This document shows positions 30,946-35,619 of a stretch of DNA of 35,619 nucleotides, piece by piece. The position numbers and the translations under genes were made by a program. The notes under the pieces were generated by a model. That model was not told the origin of the DNA. It saw only the letters and a program-made list of their open reading frames with translations, and searched no databases. The stretch comes from a bacterium (GTDB lineage: Bacteria; Planctomycetota; J058; JAJDCP01). How positions within the stretch are numbered: the first letter of the stretch is position 1; every line of letters begins with the position of its first letter. The DNA is taken from assembly GCA_030428695.1 (NCBI GenBank), contig JAUIEM010000041.1:1-35619 (forward strand), written 5' to 3'.

Positions 30946-31794
30946 TCAGAACTGCAGGCCGACCGCCACCCCGACCCCCTGGAGCAGCAGGTCGAACTCG
31001 CCGCCCGGCTCGTTCTTCGGGTCGTACTTCCCCTGGCGCACCCCGAGCTCGTAGAACACCCCGACATCGAGCGGACCGACCAGCCGCACCCGGACGCCGG
31101 TCGCGAAGTCGTAGGTCGTGTACTCGACCGAGTCGAAGTAGATCGTGCCGAAGCTCGCCTCGGCCCACAAGAGCACCCGCTCGCCGATCGCCAGGCGCAG
31201 GTCGGTGCCGACGAAGGGGCTGCCGATGTGTAGATCTCCGTTGACCTTGCCGTCGAACTCCGTCGGGTCGAAGTCGATCGGCGCCGCGTTGACCTCGCCC
31301 TCGAGGGTCAGGTCGACGTGGTTGTACTCCAGCCCGCCGCGGATCAGCCAGTCGAAGCGCACCGGCAGCTCGTAGCCGAGGGCGAGCAGCCGGTGGGCGT
31401 AGCTGAGCTGCACGCGGTCGATCGCGATCTCGGTGCGCCCCTCGGTGTCGGCGAGGAACTCCTGGCCGCCGATCACGAAGTTCTCGTCGAGGCTCGCCGA
31501 GCCCTCGTAGCGGTCGAAGCGCAGGTAGCGCAGGCGTAGCTCGCTGTTGTTCCCCGGCCGCACGTCGAGCTTCGCGCCGTAGGCGAAGGAGGGCTCGAGC
31601 TCGAGGTCGCTGCTCAGGTCGAGGTCGTCGCCGGGGATCAGGGTCGAGTCGACGTCCTCGCCGTCGATGCGGACCGTGCCGTCCTGCACCAGGGCGTACT
31701 GGGCCTGCGCCTCGAGGCGGACGGTGAAATCCTCGGCCGGCGGACCGCTGTAGCAGCCGGCGAGGACGAGCAGGAACAGGGACAGGCGGCGCAT
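30946..31794 (-). CDS. Putative outer-membrane beta-barrel lipoprotein
   Basis: A 282-residue protein with a lipoprotein signal (MRRLSLFLLVLAGCYSG; lipobox LAGC, Cys14). The mature part alternates short amphipathic strands with polar loops: LDLSSDLELEPSFAYGAKLD, SELRLRYLRFDRYEG, IDRVQLSYAHRLLALGYELP, RVLLWAEASFGTIYFDS, LDVGVFYELGVRQG. The C-terminus is VGVAVGLQF, and the terminal Phe is the usual barrel-assembly signal. I count about 10-12 candidate strands. The combination of a lipobox and a barrel is unusual but known. Function is probably structural or a channel; no specific family is recognised. ATG 31794 follows GGAGGA. Upstream there is no intact gene for about 450 bp. Confidence 0.75.
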   Translation of the reverse strand: MRRLSLFLLVLAGCYSGPPAEDFTVRLEAQAQYALVQDGTVRIDGEDVDSTLIPGDDLDLSSDLELEPSFAYGAKLDVRPGNNSELRLRYLRFDRYEGSASLDENFVIGGQEFLADTEGRTEIAIDRVQLSYAHRLLALGYELPVRFDWLIRGGLEYNHVDLTLEGEVNAAPIDFDPTEFDGKVNGDLHIGSPFVGTDLRLAIGERVLLWAEASFGTIYFDSVEYTTYDFATGVRVRLVGPLDVGVFYELGVRQGKYDPKNEPGGEFDLLLQGVGVAVGLQF

Positions 31795-31895
31795 GGCTTC
31801 CTCCTTCGTCGCTTCCGCCTGTTCTCCGGGGACGGGAGGGGGACTGGCCGCGGTTTCTCGGGAAAATCCTCCGCGGTCCTTCCAGAGCTGGAGGT

Positions 31896-32135
31896 TCACC
31901 GCCCGCAGGGCTCGCTGCATCGCGGGGGGAGAAGTCGGCGGGGTCCTGCGCGTCGAGGGCCTCGTGCACCTTGTCTTCGTTGAGCAACCCGGCGAGCGCG
32001 GGCACGCGCGCGGTGTCGTCCGCTTCCCATGAACAGCACCGCGACGAGCGCGCTGGTCGAGCTCGCCCACGCGAGCGCGGAGAGCGAGCGGGGGCACCAT
32101 CCCGTCAGGCCGAGCGCGTAGCGTGGGCCCGCCAT
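31896..32135 (-). pseudogene. Possible frameshifted small gene
   Basis: On the minus strand an ATG at 32135, preceded by GGGGAG, opens a frame (MAGPRYALGLTGWCPRSLSA) with high third-position GC and a hydrophobic stretch. At about 32025 the GC-rich third position moves to another frame, which reads EADDTARVPALAGLLNEDKV and then HEALDAQDPADFSP. At about 31925, next to a run of six G (31924-31929), it moves again to a frame reading MQRALRAVNLQLWKDRGG. This looks like one small gene broken by two frame changes, or by sequencing errors (one lies at a homopolymer). No family is recognised. The rest of 31795-32247 shows nothing but the promoter at 32150-32177. Confidence 0.25.
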
Positions 32136-32149
32136 CCTCCGGCTCCCCG

Positions 32150-32177
32150 TTGTGCAACCGCGTGGAGCCTGTATCAT
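32150..32177 (+). promoter_or_regulatory. Sigma-70-like promoter for the 32248-34469 operon
   Basis: TTGTGC (32150-32155), a 16-bp spacer and TATCAT (32172-32177). A start site near 32184 would leave a leader of about 64 nt before ATG 32248, in agreement with that start choice over the upstream ATG codons at 32176 and 32194. Confidence 0.45.
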
Positions 32178-32247
32178 GGCGGAATTCGACCCGATGCACC
32201 AGCCGCTCACGATCCGTCGCACGGTCGTCGTCCTCGAGGAGCTGAGG

Positions 32248-32625
32248 ATGTCCGTCAACCGCTTCCTCGTCCGATCCTTTCGCGTCACCCTCGCCCAGAA
32301 CGTCACCGGACCGGGCCTCGACACCCAGGTCGGCGCGACGATCAGCTGCTACGCCGAGGACAAGAAGGAGGGCGAGCTCGTCATCGCCTTCGTGCGACCG
32401 GGCTTCGAGCTGCCGAGCAATCACACCCGGGCCGACGGCACCGTCGGCTTCGTGTTCGTACCCGCGGCCGACTTCAGCTGGTACTTCGAGGTGCTGAACA
32501 GCGCCGCCCGGCTGCGGGCGCGGATCTCCTCCCGCGACCCGGCGACGAACCAGCTCGAGACCCTGATCAAGCGCGATGGAGCGGCCGAGCGCCTGACCCG
32601 CCGCACCGAGCTCGACAGCCAGTGA
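32248..32625 (+). CDS. Hypothetical protein, 125 aa, upstream of the channel fusion
   Basis: A soluble, probably beta-rich protein with no signal peptide or membrane helix. It opens MSVNRFLVRSFRVTLAQNVT, continues LDTQVGATISCYAEDKKEGE and GTVGFVFVPAADFSWYFEVL, and ends in a charged helix. ATG 32248 follows GAGGA by 7 nt; earlier ATG codons at 32176 and 32194 overlap or crowd the promoter. The stop lies 14 bp before the start of the TAXI/ion-channel gene, whose ribosome site AAGGAGAGG begins inside the gap, so the two are almost certainly cotranscribed. No family is recognised. A regulatory or accessory role for the channel protein is possible but unsupported beyond position. Confidence 0.65.
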   Translation: MSVNRFLVRSFRVTLAQNVTGPGLDTQVGATISCYAEDKKEGELVIAFVRPGFELPSNHTRADGTVGFVFVPAADFSWYFEVLNSAARLRARISSRDPATNQLETLIKRDGAAERLTRRTELDSQ

Positions 32626-32639
32626 AGGAGAGGACGCCG

Positions 32640-34469
32640 ATGGGCCCACGATCGATCATCCCCTGTCTCCTCGCCTGTCTGGCGCTGCACGCCGCCGGCT
32701 CCGAGCTGACCCTGAGCAGCGGCCCCGCGGGGGGCGTCTACGACTCCCTCGGCAGCGCCCTCGAGGCGCTCGTCCAGCGCTACGGCCGCCGCTCGATGGT
32801 GCGGAGCCAGCCGAGCTCGGGCTCGGTCGACAACGTCCAGCGTGTCGGTGCCGGCGAGGCGGAGCTCGGGCTGGTGCAGTGCGACCTCCTGCACGATGCC
32901 TTCCAGGGCTACGGCGTCTTCGCCCGCGCCTACCCCGAGCTGCGGGTCATCGCCCTGCTCGGCGCCGAGGCCCTGCACATCGTCGCTCGCCGCGAGCTCG
33001 GCCTGACCTCCATCGACCAGCTCAAGGGCCTGCGGGTGGCCCTCGGCCCGCCCGGCAGCGGCAGCGCGGCGACCGGCTGGCGCGCGCTCGAGGCCCACGG
33101 CATCGGGGCGGACGACATCCGCGTCGCCAAGCTGTCCCGGGCCGAAGCGGTCCGCGCCTTCGTCGCCGGCGAGCTCGATGTCGTCGTGATGGTCGGCGCG
33201 GTGCCCTTCACCCCGGTGCGGGAGGCGCTCGCGGTCGGCAACCTGGTGCCCCTCGATCCCCAGCGCGTCGCCGAGGCGGTCGACGCCGGCGTGCAGCTGC
33301 GGCCGCACACGATCGATCTGGCGGTCTACGGTGACAGCGGCGCGGTCGCCACCCTGGCGGTCGACACCGCCCTGATCTGCGGGCCGACCGTATCGGACGA
33401 CGCGGCCTTCGAGCTCGCCGCGCTGATCTTCGCCGAGGACGAGCCGCTCGCGGGGGTGCATCCCTCCCTCGCCGGCAACACGCCCGCCCGCACCTTCGAC
33501 GACGCGCCGATCCAGATCGCCGACGGGGCGATGCGCTTCCTCGACGAGGCCGGCGCGGTGCCGCATCCGACCGAGGTCTACACCGGCATGTACCTGTACT
33601 CGGTGACCGAGCTCGACCTCGCGTCCGGCTCCTTTCTGGTCAGCGGCTACATCTGGTTCCGCTGGAAGGGGCCCTTCCTCGGCGATGAGACCTTCGACTT
33701 CTCGTTCGTCAACGCGACCATCGAGAGCATCGACGACATGAAGGTGCGCCAGTACCGCGGCTGGCGGCGGCAGAGCCGGTACTTCACCGCCCGCTTCCGC
33801 ACCGGCTTCCTGATGTACGACTACCCCTTCGACACGCAGGTGCTGCCGATGATCGTCGAGCACCGCTGGATGGGGAGCAAGTCGCTGGTGTTCGTGCCGG
33901 ACACCGAGGCCGAGCTCCACGGCAGCCCGCTCGCGTCCTTCGTCGGCGAGCGGGTCCAGATCGGCGACTGGAACATCGTCGACGTCACCCACCGGGAGAC
34001 GACGAAGAAGTTCGAGACCGACTTCGGCGCGCTGCGGAAGGACCTCTGGGATCTGCGCTCCTCGCGCTACGAGTTCCTCGTCACCATCGAGCGCGAGACG
34101 GTGCCGTACCTGGTCAAGGTGGTCTTCCCGCTGATGGTCATCGTGTTGATGGCCTTCTGCGTGTTCTTCATTCACCCGAAGGAGCTGCTCGCCCAGGCGG
34201 GCATGAGCATCGTCGCACTCCTGACCTGCGTCGCGTTCCACACCTTCCAGTCCGACTCCCTGCCAGACGTCGGCTACCTCGTCACCGCCGACAAGTTCTT
34301 CCTGCTCTCCTACGTCGTCATCCTGTCGTCGCTGGTCGGGGTGGTATGGATCCACCGCGTCTACAGCCGCGGCGACGTCGCGGGAGCGCGGAAGCTCGCC
34401 GCGCGCTTCCGGCGCATCTTCCTGCCGCTGTTCCTGGTGCCTCTGGCCTACCTGCTGCTGTTCGGCTGA
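32640..34469 (+). CDS. TAXI-family periplasmic binding domain fused to a pentameric ligand-gated ion channel
   Basis: A 609-residue protein. The signal peptide is 1-20. Residues 22-300 match the TAXI (TRAP-associated extracytoplasmic immunogenic) solute-binding fold: LTLSSGPAGGVYDSLGSALE, SSGSVDNVQRVGAGEAELGL, LRVALGPPGSGS, AFVAGELDVVVMVG. Residues 311-486 match the beta-sandwich ligand-binding domain of pentameric ligand-gated (Cys-loop/Pro-loop) channels: MYLYSVTELDLASGSFLVSG, WFRWKGP, and the Pro-loop YPFDTQVLPMIVEH (395-408). Four helices follow in the canonical M1-M4 layout: 489-511 (with the M1 proline in VVFPLMV), 519-537 (AFHTFQSDSLP at its end), 549-572 and 592-608, with a short M3-M4 loop as in other bacterial members. 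It should form a pentameric inner-membrane channel whose gating is coupled to a solute captured by the extra domain. No TRAP permease genes are nearby. Both halves are clear in one uninterrupted frame. Confidence 0.9.
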   Translation: MGPRSIIPCLLACLALHAAGSELTLSSGPAGGVYDSLGSALEALVQRYGRRSMVRSQPSSGSVDNVQRVGAGEAELGLVQCDLLHDAFQGYGVFARAYPELRVIALLGAEALHIVARRELGLTSIDQLKGLRVALGPPGSGSAATGWRALEAHGIGADDIRVAKLSRAEAVRAFVAGELDVVVMVGAVPFTPVREALAVGNLVPLDPQRVAEAVDAGVQLRPHTIDLAVYGDSGAVATLAVDTALICGPTVSDDAAFELAALIFAEDEPLAGVHPSLAGNTPARTFDDAPIQIADGAMRFLDEAGAVPHPTEVYTGMYLYSVTELDLASGSFLVSGYIWFRWKGPFLGDETFDFSFVNATIESIDDMKVRQYRGWRRQSRYFTARFRTGFLMYDYPFDTQVLPMIVEHRWMGSKSLVFVPDTEAELHGSPLASFVGERVQIGDWNIVDVTHRETTKKFETDFGALRKDLWDLRSSRYEFLVTIERETVPYLVKVVFPLMVIVLMAFCVFFIHPKELLAQAGMSIVALLTCVAFHTFQSDSLPDVGYLVTADKFFLLSYVVILSSLVGVVWIHRVYSRGDVAGARKLAARFRRIFLPLFLVPLAYLLLFG

Positions 34470-34592
34470 GCGTCCGCGCAGAAGCGCTGCATCGCCGCGA
34501 CCGTGCCGCGTCCGAAGCGACGCTGGCAGTGCCGCGTCCAGGGGTAGCCCAGTCTTCCGGGGAGGGCGACGCCGGTCTCCGCGCGCCCGGGT

Positions 34593-34616
34593 TGACACGA
34601 GGCGTCGCATGTGTCA
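34593..34616. promoter_or_regulatory. Inverted repeat upstream of the ClpS-like gene
   Basis: TGACAC (34593-34598) and GTGTCA (34611-34616) are perfect 6-bp inverted arms 12 bp apart, 15 bp before ATG 34632. The left arm overlaps TTGACA (34592-34597), which could be a -35 box, but no -10 box is found at the proper distance. An operator is possible. Confidence 0.35.
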
Positions 34617-34631
34617 CCACCGAAGGAGGAC

Positions 34632-35021
34632 ATGGTTTCCGTCGTGCGTTCTCATCCGGCCGCCTGCCGGCGCACACGGATGTCCGATCGAGGGGCGATG
34701 CGCGAGAGAGCCTGGGTCGCGGCGAGCAGCGTCCGGGTCCCGCAGATCCGGAAGCGCACCCACACACGGCACGCGCCGCTGTACAAGGTCTTCGTCCACC
34801 ACGACGACGTCACGCCGATGGACTTCGTCGTCGATGTCGTGATGGCGTACTTCGGCCTCCCCCACGGCCGCGCGGTCGAGGTCGCGACCGAGGCGCACTT
34901 CCAGGAGGTCGCGTACGTGATCTCCCTGACCTTCGAGCAGGCCGAGTTTCGCGTCGGTCAGGCCCACGCCCGGGCGCGGGCGGCCGGGTATCCCCTCACG
35001 TTCACCTACGAGCCCGCCTGA
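34632..35021 (+). CDS. ClpS-like ATP-dependent protease adaptor
   Basis: A 129-residue protein. Its last 80 residues follow ClpS throughout: PLYKVFVHHDDVTPMDFVVD, then VVMAYFGLPHGRAVEVATEA, then HFQEVAYVISLTFEQAEFRV, then HARARAAGYPLTFTYEP. ClpS delivers N-degron substrates to ClpAP. The DD.TPM core and the pocket His (AHFQ) are kept. The Asn usually before DD is His here, a pocket Met near position 62 of E. coli ClpS is Ala, and the Gly after the His region (HYQG) is Glu. Such changes may alter or abolish N-degron recognition. The N-terminus is uncertain. ATG 34632 has AAGGAGG close by (spacing short), and ATG 34698 with GAGGGGC would give a 107-residue form that starts nearer the conserved domain. 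No clpA/clpC gene is in the window. Confidence 0.8.
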   Translation: MVSVVRSHPAACRRTRMSDRGAMRERAWVAASSVRVPQIRKRTHTRHAPLYKVFVHHDDVTPMDFVVDVVMAYFGLPHGRAVEVATEAHFQEVAYVISLTFEQAEFRVGQAHARARAAGYPLTFTYEPA

Positions 35022-35085
35022 AGTCGACGCGCGCGATCGCGCTGGTCGATCACGAGGTCGATCCTCGAGGCGGACCCCGACCAAC

Positions 35086-35120
35086 AAATGGAAACGGCCC
35101 GAACGCCAGGGCGTTCGGGC
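35086..35120 (-). terminator. Intrinsic terminator of the Gly-rich protein gene
   Basis: GCCCGAACGCC (35097-35107) and GGCGTTCGGGC (35110-35120) form a perfect 11-bp stem. On the minus strand it is followed by CGTTTCCATTTGTTGG, a T-rich tail, 34 bp past the stop at 35154. Confidence 0.75.
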
Positions 35121-35153
35121 ACGCGTGGGGGCGTTACGCGCGCGGTCGTTTCG

Positions 35154-35619
35154 TCAGGGCATGTCGACGTTGTTGTAGCCGGCGCTGACGACGCCCGAGG
35201 CGTTGTCGACCTGGCCAGAGCCGATGTCGACGCTCGAGCCGTCACCGGTAATGAAGTTCGAGGTGTACAGGTGGGTCCCCGCACCGTCGACGTCGAGACC
35301 GCAGACACCGAAGCCGGTGAAGGCGCCGGTCACGAGGCTGCTGGCCGAGCCGGCGCCGAGCTGACCGAGGACCAGGTTGATCACGCTGGTCAGGAACCCG
35401 TTGATCCCGCCGTTCTGGCCGCCGGAGAAGAGGGAGGACAGCGCGCCGGAGATCCCGTTGGTGACGGTGCTGCCGCCGGTGATCAGGTTGAGCACGGTGT
35501 TGAGCAGGGTGTTGCTGCTGCCGCCGGTGCTGTTCCCGCCGAGGAGCATGGTCAGGATCCCGCCGACCGTGGCGCCAGCGCCGGTGCTCGGGAAGATGCT
35601 GCCGAGGCCGCCGTTGCCG
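35154..35619 (-). CDS. Gly/Ser/Asn-rich hydrophobic protein, N-terminus missing
   Basis: The frame is open to the right edge, so only the C-terminal 154 residues are seen. The composition is Gly, Ser, Asn, Thr, Leu and Val with very few charges. Hydrophobic segments (LLNTVLNLITGG; GFLTSVINLVLGQLG) alternate with Gly/Asn turns (GGNSTGGSSN; SGGQNGGING), giving a loose repeat of roughly 30 residues. The C-terminus (GVCGLDVDGAGTHLYTSNFI, then GDGSSVDIGSGQVDNASGVV) is more beta-like and carries the only Cys. This resembles secreted, self-associating surface or matrix proteins, but no family is recognised and no export signal is visible in the fragment. A strong terminator follows. Confidence 0.6.
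   Translation of the reverse strand, partial: GNGGLGSIFPSTGAGATVGGILTMLLGGNSTGGSSNTLLNTVLNLITGGSTVTNGISGALSSLFSGGQNGGINGFLTSVINLVLGQLGAGSASSLVTGAFTGFGVCGLDVDGAGTHLYTSNFITGDGSSVDIGSGQVDNASGVVSAGYNNVDMP

Noticed and set aside
32028..32120. Plus-strand 30-codon frame starting MNSTATSALVELAHASAESE
   Set aside because: Short, no ribosome site, and overlapping the possible frameshifted gene on the other strand.
34448..34633. Minus-strand 61-residue frame with high third-position GC (LPGRLGYPWTRHCQRRFGRG) in the gap before the ClpS-like gene
   Set aside because: It overlaps the end of the channel gene, its ATG is the reverse of the ClpS-like start, and there is no ribosome site. The composition can arise from GC-rich shadow frames. 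A homology search would settle it.
1..35619. CRISPR arrays, tRNA or rRNA genes, integrase or transposase genes, toxin-antitoxin pairs
   Set aside because: Looked for direct-repeat arrays, cloverleaf-like segments and the protein motifs of recombinases; none seen.

Overview
The window is about 35.6 kb of very GC-rich bacterial DNA, with third codon positions almost always G or C. It carries about 26 protein genes, no RNA genes, no CRISPR array and no recognisable transposase. The mix is Hanks-type Ser/Thr kinases, an FHA/sigma-54 activator, a SUMF1 (formylglycine-generating-enzyme fold) domain, gingipain-type C25 peptidases, an ECF sigma with a zf-HC2 anti-sigma, and several small zinc-ribbon membrane proteins. 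This mix suggests a Planctomycetota-like organism; Myxococcota is the main alternative. That assignment is inference from gene content only.

Layout. 1-1.6 kb: a carbamoyltransferase cut by the left edge, followed by a DUF5989-type small membrane protein. 1.7-4.5 kb: an M18 aminopeptidase overlapping a large unknown protein. 4.5-6.2 kb (minus): three small proteins, two of them with zinc ribbons and two membrane-bound. 6.3-8.7 kb: an ECF sigma factor overlapping a long two-helix zf-HC2 anti-sigma-like protein. 8.7-10.2 kb (minus): a TauE/SafE permease and an unknown polytopic membrane protein. 10.3-11.7 kb: an HtrA protease.

11.8-20.3 kb is the most distinctive block. A secreted alpha/beta hydrolase, a Ser/Thr kinase with one C-terminal membrane helix, and an FHA-AAA+-Fis sigma-54 activator are packed end to end. 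Then come two tandem palindromes spaced 22 bp and a good -24/-12 (sigma-54) promoter match. These lead into a 1552-residue exported protein made of a GATase-like N-terminus, three degenerate trypsin-fold repeats and a C-terminal SUMF1 domain. I read this as a self-contained phospho-signalling circuit controlling one large secreted pseudo-protease.

20.3-24.2 kb: two tandem palindromic elements, a C25 peptidase, a zinc-ribbon protein with an HELLH metallopeptidase-like motif, and a second long inverted repeat. 24.2-29.3 kb: a PlsC-type acyltransferase, then (minus) a kinase-TerB fusion, a zinc-ribbon/coiled-coil protein with 75-bp tandem repeats, and an NTF2-like lipoprotein. 29.4-31.8 kb: a second C25 peptidase and a convergent beta-barrel-like lipoprotein. 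31.8-32.2 kb holds no intact gene, but shows coding-like composition that switches frame. 32.2-34.5 kb: a small unknown protein and a striking fusion of a TAXI periplasmic-binding domain to a pentameric ligand-gated ion channel. 34.6-35.6 kb: a ClpS-like adaptor with altered pocket residues, and a Gly-rich protein cut by the right edge.

Most starts were set by a purine-rich Shine-Dalgarno match. Stretches without genes that are not listed separately (1632-1770, 5665-5846, 6165-6360, 27605-27749, 29268-29379, 34470-34631) are short and show nothing convincing.
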